DNA of 64,000 nt from an uncultured Alistipes sp. (GCA_938014215.1 CALLRW010000001.1:1-64000), one strand, 5' to 3'. Counted from the stretch's first letter, positions 43,080 through 52,378 are shown. The notes: generated from the letters alone by a model not told the origin. Numbers and translations are program-made.

Positions 43080-43433
43080 TTATTTTTCCAGTACGACACT
43101 GACCCGTTCCAGTTTGCCTCCCAGAGGCGGGGCCAGCTTCGATACGGTGCATTTTACGTGCCGAATCTGCGGGAACCGCCCCCGCACGGCATCGATGATG
43201 TTCATCGCCACGCGTTCGATCGTGCGTTGCGTGACGGCCATTTCGCGGCGGACCACCTCGTAGACCGTCAGGTAGTTCACCGCCTTTTCGACGCTGTCCT
43301 CGGCGGCTACGTCGCCCAGTTCGGTCGTGATCTCCAGGTCGACCGTGAAGCGGTTGCCGACCTGGCGTTCCAGTTCATAGCAGCCGTGGTAGGCCCGGAA
43401 CTCCATGCGTTGCAGGACGATACGGTACTCCAT
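43080..43433 (-). CDS. folB: Dihydroneopterin aldolase
   Basis: 117 aa. Folate synthesis enzyme cleaving dihydroneopterin to the hydroxymethyl pterin. Typical features: MEFRAYHGCYELERQVGNRF, VNYLTVYEVV, TIERVAMNIID, and the C-terminal KLAPPLGG (the usual K-P motif). It follows tyrS by 3 bp on the same strand. Confidence 0.93.
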   Translation of the reverse strand: MEYRIVLQRMEFRAYHGCYELERQVGNRFTVDLEITTELGDVAAEDSVEKAVNYLTVYEVVRREMAVTQRTIERVAMNIIDAVRGRFPQIRHVKCTVSKLAPPLGGKLERVSVVLEK

Positions 43434-43436
43434 GGC

Positions 43437-44741
43437 TTATTCGGCGATCACCAGATAGTAGTTCTTCTTGCCGCGCTGCACGAGCAGGTACTTTCCAGCG
43501 ATCAGGTCGTCGGTCGTCACCGCGCGCATCGGATCCGCGATCTTCTCCCGGTTCATCGAGACGCCGCCGCCCTGGATGAGCTTGCGGCATTCGCCCTTCG
43601 AGGGGAAGATCTGCGCCTTTTCGGCAGCGAGTTCGACGAACGGAACGCCCGTTTCGAGTTCGGTGCGGGCCACGCGGAACTGCGGAACCCCCTCGAAGAC
43701 CTGCAGCAGCGTCTGCTCGTCGAGCCGGCGAAGGGCCTCGGAGGTGGCGCCGCCGAAGAGGATGTTCGAGGCCTCGAGGGCCTTTTCGTACTCCTCGCGC
43801 GAGTGGATCATCGTCGTGACCTCCTCGGCCAGCCGTTTCTGCAGCACGCGCAGATGGGGAGCGGCCTCATGCTCGGCGATCAGCTGTTCGATGGTCTCGC
43901 GGTCGAGCAGCGTGAAGATCTTGATGTAGCGTTTGGCATCCTCGTCGCTGACGTTGAGCCAGAACTGGTAGAACTTATAGGGCGACGTGTAGCGCGGGTC
44001 GAGCCAGACGTTGCCGCTCTCCGTCTTGCCGAACTTCGTACCGTCGGCCTTCGTGATGAGCGGGCAGGTGATGGCAAAGGCCTCGGCTTCGGGGCCCAGT
44101 TTGCGGCGGATGAGCTCCGTGCCGGTGGTGATGTTGCCCCACTGGTCGGCGCCGCCGAGCTGGATCTTGCAGTTCATCGTCTCGTAGAGGTGGAGGAAGT
44201 CATAGCCCTGCACCAGCTGGTAGGTGAACTCGGTGAACGACATGCCGTCGCCCTCGCCGTTGAAGCGCTTCTTGACCGAATCCTTGGCCATCATGTAGTT
44301 GACCGTGATGCACTTGCCGATGTCGCGGATGAAGTCCAGGAACGTGAAGTCCTTCATCCAGTCGTAGTTGTTGACCATCCGGGCGGCATTCGGCGCATCG
44401 GAGTCGAAATCGAGCAGTTTCGAGAGTTGGGCCTTGATAGCCTCCTGGTTGTGGCGCAGCGTCTGCTCGTCGAGCAGATTGCGCTCCTGCGACTTGCCCG
44501 AGGGGTCGCCGATCATGCCCGTGGCACCCCCGACGAGGGCCAGCGGACGGTGGCCGCACATCTGGAAGTGCTTGAGGATCATCACACCTACCAGATGACC
44601 GATATGCAGCGAGTCGGCCGTCGGGTCGATACCCAGATAGGCCGTCGTCATCTCCTTCTCCAGTTGTTCCTTCGCTCCGGGCATGATCGTGTGGATCATG
44701 CCGCGCCATTCGAGCTCTTCGATAAAGTTTTTCGTTGCCAT
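43437..44741 (-). CDS. tyrS: Tyrosyl-tRNA synthetase
   Basis: 434 aa. Class I synthetase with the HIGH motif (DSLHIGHLVG), the tyrosine pocket (VQGYDFLHLY, QLGGADQWGN), the KMSKS-like motif as KFGKTESGN, and a C-terminal S4 RNA-binding domain (FPSKGECRKLIQGGGVSMN). It lies 96 bp after dnaX; no promoter box is visible in the gap, so read-through from dnaX is likely. No T-box element upstream. Confidence 0.97.
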   Translation of the reverse strand: MATKNFIEELEWRGMIHTIMPGAKEQLEKEMTTAYLGIDPTADSLHIGHLVGVMILKHFQMCGHRPLALVGGATGMIGDPSGKSQERNLLDEQTLRHNQEAIKAQLSKLLDFDSDAPNAARMVNNYDWMKDFTFLDFIRDIGKCITVNYMMAKDSVKKRFNGEGDGMSFTEFTYQLVQGYDFLHLYETMNCKIQLGGADQWGNITTGTELIRRKLGPEAEAFAITCPLITKADGTKFGKTESGNVWLDPRYTSPYKFYQFWLNVSDEDAKRYIKIFTLLDRETIEQLIAEHEAAPHLRVLQKRLAEEVTTMIHSREEYEKALEASNILFGGATSEALRRLDEQTLLQVFEGVPQFRVARTELETGVPFVELAAEKAQIFPSKGECRKLIQGGGVSMNREKIADPMRAVTTDDLIAGKYLLVQRGKKNYYLVIAE

Positions 44742-44837
44742 ATTGCTTTCTCTGTTTTGTCCGTTTTCGGGGGACGGAACCTCTGCGGCCCCGCGTATGG
44801 TTTTGTTTTTCGTTGTCTGTTGTCGTTCACCTTTCCG

Positions 44838-46928
44838 CTATTCGACCTCCAGATCCAGCGCCTTGCGGAACTCCGTCAGCAGTGGATTTTTGTCGGTCAT
44901 GTACTTGACGCGGTCCTCGAGTTTGATCGGGCGGGCGGCCCGGATCTCCTCGTTGACAATTACCTCGAGCTCCATCGCTCCGTTGATACCGGCCAGCTCG
45001 GCGAAGCGCATCAGCATGGCGGTCTTCGTGCGGAGGATCTCCTCGCGCAGCTCCTGGGTCGGGACGCTCACCGTGATCGTGTTGCCGCGGAACTTCATCC
45101 CCTCGAAGGCGGCCACGAATCGCGGCCGGCGTTCGCGAATCAGGTGGAGAATCTGCTCCCGGGCCCATTCCAGCTTGTTCTCGCACGCCGGATCGACCAC
45201 AACGGCGGCTTGTGTTGTCTCCTGTGTCGCCTCCGGTGCGGGGGCTGCGGTCGGCAGTTCGCCCGCCGAGGCCAGCAGATCCGTGAGCGACGTCCCCGAG
45301 ATCAGCGGTTTGCGCCGGGTGGATGCCGCACGGGGCCGTGTCGGCTGTGCGGGCTGCGGGGTCGGTTGGGCCGGCGTCTCCCTGCCGGTAACGGTCCCGG
45401 AGACCGGTGCGGCTGTCTGTCGTGCGGCCGATTCTGTTCCGACCGTCGGTGCGGCTGTCGGCTGTGCGGCCGATTCCGTTCCGACCGTCGGTGGGGCCGT
45501 TGGCTGCGGAGCCGGTTCCGTCCGGGCTGTCGGTGCCTGCGGGGCGGGTTCCGTCCGGGGCGCAGCCTCTGCACCTCCCGTCGGGGTTGTTTGGGCGACC
45601 GGCTGGACGGGGGATGCCGTGATTCCCGGTGTCATCCCGGCTGCCGGTCCTTCCGGGGATCCGGCGTGCGGCGTCGCGGCAGTCGGAGGCGTGGCGGCCT
45701 CCGCAGCCGGATGCGGTGTCGGCGCCGGTTTGGCCGTGACTCCCCCCGCCGGCTGGGCCGGTTGGGCGGTGGCTGCCGGTCGGGCGTTCAGGTCGGGAAG
45801 CGGGTACTCCCCGGAGGATGTCAGTGGATTATTTTTTTTTTGTCCGAGCCCGGCGATCTTCATCAGGCCCAGCTCGACGAGCAACCGCTGATTCGACGAT
45901 TGCCGGATCTTCCCGTCGAGATCCGTCAGCAGGGCGATCGCCCCGAAGAGGAAGTCGACACTGCAGGCCTCCGCCTGCACGCGGTATCGTTCGAGCAGCG
46001 TGCCGGTCATCTCGATCAGCCGCAGCGTTTCGGGGCGCTTGGCCATCAGCAGGTCGCGCAGGTGGCGGTTCAGACCGGCCATGAAGGTCTGCCCCGAGAA
46101 ACCCTTCGAGAGAACCTCGTCGAACTTCACGAGCGCCTCCACGTAGTTGCCCGCGAGCAGCATGCGCGTCACGTCGAAATAGGTGTCGTAATCCAGCACG
46201 TTGAGCGTCTGGGCCACGTGTCGGTAGTCGAGCGTCTGGCCGCAGAACGAGACCGCCTTGTCGAACATCGACAGGGCGTCGCGCATGCCGCCGTCTGCCT
46301 TCTGCGAGATGAGGTTGAGCGACTCTTCGTCGGCCGTGATCCCCTCCTGCGAGGCGATGTACTTGAGGTATTCGACCGAATCCTCGACGCGGATGCGGTT
46401 GAAGTCGTAGATCTGGCAGCGCGAGAGGATCGTCGGGAGGATCTTGTGTTTCTCGGTGGTGGCGAGGATGAAGATGGCGTGGGCGGGCGGCTCCTCGAGG
46501 GTCTTCAAGAAGGCGTTGAAGGCCGCGGCCGAGAGCATGTGGACCTCGTCGATGATGAAGACCGAGTAGCGTCCCACCTGCGGGATGATGCGCACCTGCT
46601 CGATGAGCGAGCGGATATCCTCGACCGAGTTGTTCGATGCGGCATCCAGCTCGTGGATGTTGAGCGAGCGACCCTCGTTGAACGAGCGGCACGATTCACA
46701 CTCGTTGCAGGCTTCGGCGCCGTGTGGGTGGAGACAGTTGATGGCCTTGGCGAAGATCCGCGCGCAGGTGGTCTTGCCGACGCCGCGCGGCCCGCAGAAG
46801 AGGTAGGCATGGGCCAACTGTCCGCGCTCGATGGCATTCTGAAGCGTGGAGGTGATGTGTTTCTGTCCGACGACCGAGCGGAAGGTTGCCGGGCGGTATT
46901 TGCGTGCGCTGACGATGAAATCACTCAT
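44838..46928 (-). CDS. dnaX: DNA polymerase III subunits gamma and tau
   Basis: 696 aa. Clamp-loader ATPase: Walker A GPRGVGKTT, zinc module CNECESC...C, Walker B FIIDEVHML, sensor LATTEKHKILPTI. Domains I-III end near residue 365. Then follow a Pro/Ala/Thr-rich linker with tandem repeats (APPTVGTESAAQPTA, APTVGTESAARQTA) and a C-terminal tau domain that should bind the polymerase and helicase. At codons 363-366 the coding strand has C-A10-T, a slippage site (entry at 45829). The start at 46928 is 7 nt after a TATCTTTG box; the longer frame to 47066 starts upstream of that box. Confidence 0.95.
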   Translation of the reverse strand: MSDFIVSARKYRPATFRSVVGQKHITSTLQNAIERGQLAHAYLFCGPRGVGKTTCARIFAKAINCLHPHGAEACNECESCRSFNEGRSLNIHELDAASNNSVEDIRSLIEQVRIIPQVGRYSVFIIDEVHMLSAAAFNAFLKTLEEPPAHAIFILATTEKHKILPTILSRCQIYDFNRIRVEDSVEYLKYIASQEGITADEESLNLISQKADGGMRDALSMFDKAVSFCGQTLDYRHVAQTLNVLDYDTYFDVTRMLLAGNYVEALVKFDEVLSKGFSGQTFMAGLNRHLRDLLMAKRPETLRLIEMTGTLLERYRVQAEACSVDFLFGAIALLTDLDGKIRQSSNQRLLVELGLMKIAGLGQKKNNPLTSSGEYPLPDLNARPAATAQPAQPAGGVTAKPAPTPHPAAEAATPPTAATPHAGSPEGPAAGMTPGITASPVQPVAQTTPTGGAEAAPRTEPAPQAPTARTEPAPQPTAPPTVGTESAAQPTAAPTVGTESAARQTAAPVSGTVTGRETPAQPTPQPAQPTRPRAASTRRKPLISGTSLTDLLASAGELPTAAPAPEATQETTQAAVVVDPACENKLEWAREQILHLIRERRPRFVAAFEGMKFRGNTITVSVPTQELREEILRTKTAMLMRFAELAGINGAMELEVIVNEEIRAARPIKLEDRVKYMTDKNPLLTEFRKALDLEVE
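45829..45842 (-). promoter_or_regulatory. A10 slippage/frameshift site in dnaX (gamma form)
   Basis: The coding strand reads CAA AAA AAA AAT AAT CC (T-run 45832-45841 on the plus strand). A -1 ribosomal shift, or one extra A in the mRNA, gives Q-K-K-K and an immediate TAA (45829-45831). The product would have 366 residues and contain only the ATPase and oligomerisation domains, like gamma of Escherichia coli (ribosomal frameshift) or Thermus thermophilus (transcriptional slippage at an A9 run). Confidence 0.75.
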
Positions 46929-46935
46929 GGTGTTG

Positions 46936-46943
46936 CAAAGATA
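46936..46943 (-). promoter_or_regulatory. -7 box of dnaX
   Basis: TATCTTTG on the minus strand, 7 nt before the dnaX ATG. Transcription should start within a few nucleotides of the start codon, so the mRNA may be leaderless. Confidence 0.65.
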
Positions 46944-47089
46944 AGGAATATTATTCGTATTTTGGAGCCGGCGGACGATTTTCTGCGGCCCCGGCGGGGC
47001 TCTTTCGGAGCTTTTCCGGGGGTGGCTGCCGGAGTCGGTGCGGAGGCGTCTGCCGCAAGATGTCAAACCTTTTTAAAACGACGAGACCT

Positions 47090-47512
47090 ATGAAAGGATG
47101 GATTCGAATGGGAGCGGTGGCCGTGGCGGCCCTGCTGTTCGTGGGACGGTTGGAAGCGCAGGAACCCGTCCCGCAGTTGAGTACCCACATGCTGGACCTT
47201 ACGCGCGGAGTTCCGGCTGCCGGAGTGGCCGTGGAGCTCCTCGCCGCGCAGCCCGACGGCGGCTGGCGGCTGCTGGCCGAGCGGCGTACGGATGCCAATG
47301 GCCGGGTGGGTGATCTGCTGCCCGTCGGCGAGCCCCGCGGCAACGACGGGGTCTACAAGTTGAAGTTCGAGACCGAACCCTATTTCGAAGCGCACGGCGA
47401 GGAGTCGATCTACCCCTTCGTCGAGGTGGTCTTCCGCATCGAGGGCGACGGTCACTACCACATCCCGATCACGATGTCGGCCAACGGTTATTCGACCTAT
47501 CGCGGCAACTGA
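47090..47512 (+). CDS. uraH: Exported 5-hydroxyisourate hydrolase (transthyretin-like)
   Basis: 140 aa. Signal peptide (ending LEAQEP) followed by a full transthyretin-like domain: LSTHMLDLTRGVPAAGVAVELL, the catalytic Arg in ERRTDANGRVGDLL, FPFVEVVFRI-like strand and HYHIPITMSANGYSTYRGN. The family's C-terminal YRG(S/T) appears as YRGN. It would hydrolyse hydroxyisourate, a urate breakdown product, in the periplasm. No other urate genes are nearby, so the substrate may differ. Start at 47090 precedes the signal peptide. Confidence 0.85.
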   Translation: MKGWIRMGAVAVAALLFVGRLEAQEPVPQLSTHMLDLTRGVPAAGVAVELLAAQPDGGWRLLAERRTDANGRVGDLLPVGEPRGNDGVYKLKFETEPYFEAHGEESIYPFVEVVFRIEGDGHYHIPITMSANGYSTYRGN

Positions 47513-47563
47513 CACCGGCGGCGGGGCCCTTCCGGGGGCGCCCCGCAGCGATCGACACCCACG

Positions 47564-47592
47564 AAAGGGGGGCTTCGGCCTCCCTTTTTTGT
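47564..47592 (+). terminator. Terminator of uraH
   Basis: AAAGGGGGGC-TTCG-GCCTCCCTTTTTT: 10-bp stem with one wobble, a UUCG tetraloop and a T-run, 52 nt after the stop. Confidence 0.85.
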
Positions 47593-47740
47593 GGCGGTTC
47601 CGGCGGAAGGCCCCAGTCTGCGGCAGGCGCCCGGGGCGGAATCTGCCGGATTGGCGGACGGTGGCAGTCGGCGAGTGACAATTCATGACATTTTGAATGA
47701 AAAGTGTGCCGAAATGTCCGGTTGCGGAGTGTGGCAGGGG

Positions 47741-47769
47741 TTTTGCTCGGATTCAAATCGAAATTTGAA
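47741..47769 (+). promoter_or_regulatory. Putative clpB promoter and inverted repeat
   Basis: TTTTGC (47741-47746) could be the -33 box and GAAATTTG (47760-47767) a diverged -7 box. TTCAAAT-CGAA-ATTTGAA (47752-47769) is a perfect inverted repeat overlapping it and may be an operator. A second, wider repeat GACATTT...AAATGTC lies just upstream. Heat control is expected for clpB but is not shown by sequence. Confidence 0.4.
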
Positions 47770-47790
47770 AACAAGTAAAACAACACGGAT

Positions 47791-50388
47791 ATGAACATCA
47801 ACACTTTAACCATCAAGGCGCAAGAGGCGCTGCAATCGGCGCTTACTCTTGCCCGGGAGCGCGGACAGCAGTCTGTCGAACCGCTCCACATGCTCGCGGT
47901 GCTCATCCGCGAGGACGATTCGCTTGCAACCTTTCTGTTGGGGCGTGTCGGGGTCAATGTCCGCGGTCTGCGTGACGAGGTGAACCGCCAGGTCGGCCAG
48001 CTCCCGCGTGTCGAGGGCGGCAACGGCGAGCAGTTCTTCTCGCAGGACGCTTCGCGGGTGATCCAGCGTGCCGTCGACTTCACGAAGAACTTCGGCGACA
48101 AGTACGCTTCGGTCGAACACCTGCTGCTGGGTCTGGTGGCCGAGCGCGGCACGACGTCCGACCTGCTCAAACGCAGCGGTGCCTCCGAGAAGGAGCTCAT
48201 CGAGGCGATCCGGACCTTCCGTCAGGGATCGACGGTCGACTCGCAGACCTCCGAACAGGAGTTCGATGCGTTGGGCAAGTACGCCATCAACCTCAACGAA
48301 CAGGCCCGCAGCGGAAAGCTCGACCCGGTGATCGGCCGTGACGAGGAGATTCGTCGGGTGCTGCAGATTCTGTCGCGCCGTACGAAGAACAACCCGATCC
48401 TGGTCGGTGAGGCCGGTGTCGGCAAGACGGCCATCGCCGAGGGTATCGCCCGCCGGATTATCGACGGCGATGTCCCCGAGAACCTGAAGTCGAAGGTGAT
48501 CTACTCGCTCGACATGGGTGCGCTGATCGCCGGTGCGAAGTATCAGGGTGAATTCGAGGAGCGTCTGAAGGCCGTCGTCAAGGAGGTGGTCGCCAGCGAG
48601 GGTGAGATCCTGCTCTTCATCGATGAGATCCACACGCTGGTCGGCGCCGGCAAGTCGTCCGGAGCGATGGATGCCGCCAACATCCTCAAACCGGCCCTGG
48701 CCCGTGGCGAACTGCGTACGATCGGTGCCACGACCCTCGACGAGTACCAGAAGTACTTCGAACAGGACAAGGCCCTCGAACGTCGTTTCCAGAAGGTGAT
48801 GGTCAACGAGCCTTCGCGCGAGGATGCCATCTCGATCCTGCGTGGCCTGAAGGAGCGTTACGAGAACCACCATCAGGTGCGGATCAAGGATGAGGCGATC
48901 ATCGCAGCCGTCGAACTCTCGACGCGTTACATCACCTCGCGGTTCCTCCCCGACAAGGCCATCGACCTGATCGATGAGGCCGCCTCGCGGCTGCGGCTGG
49001 AGATGAACTCCGTGCCCGACGAGATCGATGCCCTCGACCGGAAGATCCGTCAGCTGGAGATCGAGCGTGAGGCGATCCGCCGCGAGAAGGACGAGCAGCG
49101 GATCGAGTCGCTGACCAAGGAGATCGACGACCTGAAGGCCAAGGACTCCGAGATGCGGGCCAAGTGGCAGGGGCAGCGCGATCTGCTGAAGAAGGTCCAG
49201 GCCAACAAGGACCGGATCGAACAGCTGAAGATCGAGGCCCAGCAGGCCGAGCGTCAGGGCGATTACGGCAAGGTGGCCGAGATCCGCTACGGCAAGATCC
49301 AGGAGGCCGAGAAGCAGATTGCGGCCCTGCAGGAGGAGTACAAGCTGGCTTCGGCCAACGGCTCGATGATCAAGGAGGAGGTCGACGCGCAGGACGTGGC
49401 CGAGGTGGTATCGCGCTGGACGGGCATTCCGGTCACGCGTATGCTGGCCTCGGAGCGTGAGAAGTTGCTCCACATGGAGGAGGAGCTTCACAAGCGGGTT
49501 GTCGGTCAGGATCAGGCCATTGCAGCCATTTCGGATGCCGTGCGCCGGTCGCGGGCCGGGTTGAACGATCCCCGCAAGCCGATCGGTTCGTTCATCTTCC
49601 TCGGTACGACGGGTGTCGGCAAGACCGAACTGGCCAAGGCACTGGCCGAGTTCCTCTTCAACGACGACCAGATGATGACGCGTATCGACATGAGCGAATA
49701 CCAGGAGCGTCACAGCGTGTCGCGACTCGTCGGAGCGCCTCCCGGATACGTCGGTTACGACGAGGGCGGTCAGCTGACCGAGGCCGTACGGCGCAAGCCC
49801 TACTCGGTCGTGCTGCTCGACGAGATCGAGAAGGCGCACCCGGATGTCTTCAACATCCTGCTGCAGGTTCTCGACGACGGTCGTCTGACCGACAACAAGG
49901 GTCGTACGGTCGATTTCCGCAACACGATCATCATCATGACCTCGAACATGGGGTCGCAGGTGATCCAGGAGAACTTCGCCAATTTTGACGGCAACCGCGT
50001 TCCGGAGGATGTGCTGGAGCGGACGCGCCGCGAGGTGATCGACCTGATGAAGCAGCAGCTGAAGCCCGAGTTCCTGAATCGTATCGACGAGATCGTGATG
50101 TTCGAGCCGCTGACGCGTCACGACATCGAGCGCATCGTCGACCTGCAGTTGGGTTCGGTGCGGAAGATGCTCGAGGAGAACGGTATCCGGCTCGAGTACA
50201 CGGCCAAGGCGCGCGGATGGATCGCTACGGCGGGTTACGATCCGCTCTACGGCGCACGTCCTGTCAAGCGGACGATCCAGCGCTACGTGGTCAACGACCT
50301 CTCGAAGCGGATTCTGGCCGGCGATGTCGACCGTTCGAAACCGATTTCGATCGATGCCGATGCCAACGGCCTGACCTTCGCGAACTGA
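47791..50388 (+). CDS. clpB: ATP-dependent disaggregase ClpB
   Basis: 865 aa, full length. N-domain, AAA+ module 1 (Walker A GEAGVGKTA near residue 207, Walker B LLFIDEIHTLVGAG), the coiled-coil middle domain that marks ClpB (LEIEREAIRREKDEQRIESL and following), and AAA+ module 2 (GTTGVGKTEL, VVLLDEIEKAHPDVF). Works with DnaK to dissolve protein aggregates. Stands alone with its own promoter region and terminator. Confidence 0.97.
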   Translation: MNINTLTIKAQEALQSALTLARERGQQSVEPLHMLAVLIREDDSLATFLLGRVGVNVRGLRDEVNRQVGQLPRVEGGNGEQFFSQDASRVIQRAVDFTKNFGDKYASVEHLLLGLVAERGTTSDLLKRSGASEKELIEAIRTFRQGSTVDSQTSEQEFDALGKYAINLNEQARSGKLDPVIGRDEEIRRVLQILSRRTKNNPILVGEAGVGKTAIAEGIARRIIDGDVPENLKSKVIYSLDMGALIAGAKYQGEFEERLKAVVKEVVASEGEILLFIDEIHTLVGAGKSSGAMDAANILKPALARGELRTIGATTLDEYQKYFEQDKALERRFQKVMVNEPSREDAISILRGLKERYENHHQVRIKDEAIIAAVELSTRYITSRFLPDKAIDLIDEAASRLRLEMNSVPDEIDALDRKIRQLEIEREAIRREKDEQRIESLTKEIDDLKAKDSEMRAKWQGQRDLLKKVQANKDRIEQLKIEAQQAERQGDYGKVAEIRYGKIQEAEKQIAALQEEYKLASANGSMIKEEVDAQDVAEVVSRWTGIPVTRMLASEREKLLHMEEELHKRVVGQDQAIAAISDAVRRSRAGLNDPRKPIGSFIFLGTTGVGKTELAKALAEFLFNDDQMMTRIDMSEYQERHSVSRLVGAPPGYVGYDEGGQLTEAVRRKPYSVVLLDEIEKAHPDVFNILLQVLDDGRLTDNKGRTVDFRNTIIIMTSNMGSQVIQENFANFDGNRVPEDVLERTRREVIDLMKQQLKPEFLNRIDEIVMFEPLTRHDIERIVDLQLGSVRKMLEENGIRLEYTAKARGWIATAGYDPLYGARPVKRTIQRYVVNDLSKRILAGDVDRSKPISIDADANGLTFAN

Positions 50389-50405
50389 TCGCCGGGGTCT
50401 GTATG

Positions 50406-50445
50406 AAAAAGGGTTCCACCCCTCAGGGGGCGGAACCCTTTTTTT
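50406..50445 (+). terminator. Terminator of clpB
   Basis: AAAAAGGGTTCC paired with GGAACCCTTTTTTT around an inner CCCC/GGGG stem, 18 nt after the stop. Confidence 0.9.
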
Positions 50446-50534
50446 GTGTCCGTATTTCGCGGCGGAGCGGCCGGCGGCATCTTCGGACCGGCGGGTGCCG
50501 ATGCGCCGGGTGGGTCGCTCCTGCGTCAGCCGTT

Positions 50535-51398
50535 TCAGCGGATCCAGCGGCTGAAGAAGCGCCACAGCTCCTCGCAGGTGTCGACGCCCGTGTCGCGCCA
50601 CGAATGCCGGCCGCCGATCGTTTCGTAGAGCCACACTTCGTGATGGTCCGTGCCGCCCGTGTAGCGGTGGGCGATGACCTGCAGGTGTCCTTCGCGGTGC
50701 GGCAGCGTGTCGATGCGGTGTTCGAGGCATTTGTTCCGGGCGGCCCAGTAGGAGACGGCCATCGGGATCGGAAGATAGGCGCCCCAGCCGTCGCGGTTCT
50801 CCAGATCGCCCTCCCAGCGGGTCGTCGGGTCGGCCGTGCCGTGGATCTCGAAGAGCGGAACCGGCCGGCGGCATTTGTCCCGTCTCAGGATCTCGACCGA
50901 CATGAAACCCGCCACGGGTGCGAGTGCGGCGAAGAGGTCGGGGCGTTTCGAGGCCAGCAGGTAGCACATGTCGCCGCCGTTGGACATGCCCGTGCAGAAG
51001 ACGTTGCGGCGGCTCAGCCCGTAGCGGCGCTGCAGGTGGCGGACCAGATCGGAGAGGAACTTCACGTCGTCGATCCGCATGTCGGCCTGGAAGGGATATC
51101 CCACGTTCCAGCAGGTTTTGCCGCGGCCGTCGCGTTCGCCTTGGGGGTAGCAGACGGCGAATCCGTGGCGGTCGGCCGTGGCATTCATGCCGAAACGGTC
51201 CGGGTCGGCCTTGCCGGTGTAGCCGTGTAGGACGACGACCAGCGGCGCACCTGACGGAAGATCCGCCGGGAGGTGGATCGTGTAGCTGCGGTCGATGCCG
51301 CCCGAACGCAGGGTCTCGGTACGGTCTGTCTGGGCCTGGGCCGCTGTGGTGAGCAGCACCAGCAGAAGGGCCGGAATCAATCTTCGGATCGGTGTCAT
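50535..51398 (-). CDS. Secreted esterase of the polyhydroxybutyrate depolymerase / feruloyl esterase type
   Basis: 287 aa. Signal peptide (ending AAQAQ) and an alpha/beta hydrolase domain of the PHB depolymerase (CE1-like) family: APLVVVLHGYTG, nucleophile Ser139 in TGMSNGG, acid in HGTADPTT and His in GGRHSW. Substrates of the family are polyesters or feruloylated xylan; neither can be chosen here. It follows a glycosyltransferase gene by 31 bp on the same strand. Confidence 0.87.
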   Translation of the reverse strand: MTPIRRLIPALLLVLLTTAAQAQTDRTETLRSGGIDRSYTIHLPADLPSGAPLVVVLHGYTGKADPDRFGMNATADRHGFAVCYPQGERDGRGKTCWNVGYPFQADMRIDDVKFLSDLVRHLQRRYGLSRRNVFCTGMSNGGDMCYLLASKRPDLFAALAPVAGFMSVEILRRDKCRRPVPLFEIHGTADPTTRWEGDLENRDGWGAYLPIPMAVSYWAARNKCLEHRIDTLPHREGHLQVIAHRYTGGTDHHEVWLYETIGGRHSWRDTGVDTCEELWRFFSRWIR

Positions 51399-51429
51399 GA
51401 GGTGTGGTTTTGGAGGTCTTTGTATCCGT

Positions 51430-52359
51430 TTACAGCCCTTTGCGGGCGATGAGCCAGGCGAGCCGGTTGTAGAGGTTCAGCAGCGGTGCCCGCCAGCCGA
51501 CCGGCAGCCGGTTCAGCACCTGCACCTTGCGCAGCGTGCGGCGGTAGACCTTCGTCCAGTGGAAGAACCGCACGGCGCGATCTGCCTCGGCCGTTCCGCC
51601 CTTGGCGCTCAGGATCAGAGCCTTGCCCAGTGCGGCCCGGGCGATGAATTCCCGCTCCTCCTCGGGGGCCGACGCGTCGTAGAGCTCCTCGAACGAGTAG
51701 CGTGTCCGCTCGGGGGTGTAGCTCGCGGCCGAACGGTTCGACGCCACCCGCGAATAGCGCACCAGCCGTTCGGGGGTGTAGCAGACCGGGTAGCGGCGGG
51801 CGATGCGGATCCACAGGTGGAGGTCCTCGCCGATCTTCATCCCTTCGGGGAATCCCCCCACTTCGTCGAAGATCCGGCGGGGAATGCAGCTTGTCGAGGG
51901 GATGGCGATGTAGCGGTGGGCCGAATCGCGGAAGAAGTTGTCGACCACACCCCGCCGCGTGAGCCCCGGAGCGGGGACCAGCCCCTCGCGGCTGACGATC
52001 GAGAAGCCCGAGCAGTAGAGTCCGCAGCCGGGATAGTCGGCGATCAACTCCTCGATGCGGGCCAGATAGTCGGGTTCCCACTCGTCGTCGGCATCGAGCA
52101 GGGCGATGTATTCGCCGCGGGCCTCGGCGATGGCGCGGTTGCGGGCGGCGCAGACGCCGCCGTTCGGCTGGCGGATAAGGCGGACGAGCGGCGAGCCGAT
52201 GGCCTCGACCCGTTCGGCGCTGCGGTCCGTCGAGCCGTCGTCGACCACCAGAATCTCCTCCGGCAAGCGGCTCTGTGCCAGCACCGAGCGGAGAGTCCCC
52301 TCGATCTCGCGCTCCTTGTTGTAGAGCGGGATGACGACCGTGAAGGTGGGTTTGACCAT
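51430..52359 (-). CDS. Family 2 glycosyltransferase
   Basis: 309 aa. GT-A fold with FTVVIPLYNKEREI at the N-terminus, VVDDGSTD, the metal-binding DADDEW (DXD), and GEDLHLWIR. No membrane segment. It likely adds a sugar to a surface glycan from a nucleotide sugar. Start at 52359 chosen since the family begins about 6 residues before the first strand and a TATCTTCG box lies 20 nt upstream. Confidence 0.9.
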   Translation of the reverse strand: MVKPTFTVVIPLYNKEREIEGTLRSVLAQSRLPEEILVVDDGSTDRSAERVEAIGSPLVRLIRQPNGGVCAARNRAIAEARGEYIALLDADDEWEPDYLARIEELIADYPGCGLYCSGFSIVSREGLVPAPGLTRRGVVDNFFRDSAHRYIAIPSTSCIPRRIFDEVGGFPEGMKIGEDLHLWIRIARRYPVCYTPERLVRYSRVASNRSAASYTPERTRYSFEELYDASAPEEEREFIARAALGKALILSAKGGTAEADRAVRFFHWTKVYRRTLRKVQVLNRLPVGWRAPLLNLYNRLAWLIARKGL

Positions 52360-52378
52360 CTGTTGCGCTGATTTTTTG

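Noticed and set aside
43158..47093. 1311-codon plus-strand frame antisense to folB, tyrS and dnaX
   Set aside because: Shadow frame; the minus-strand genes are complete and conserved.
47806..50967. 1053-codon minus-strand frame antisense to clpB
   Set aside because: Shadow of clpB; runs across terminators and has no recognisable domain.
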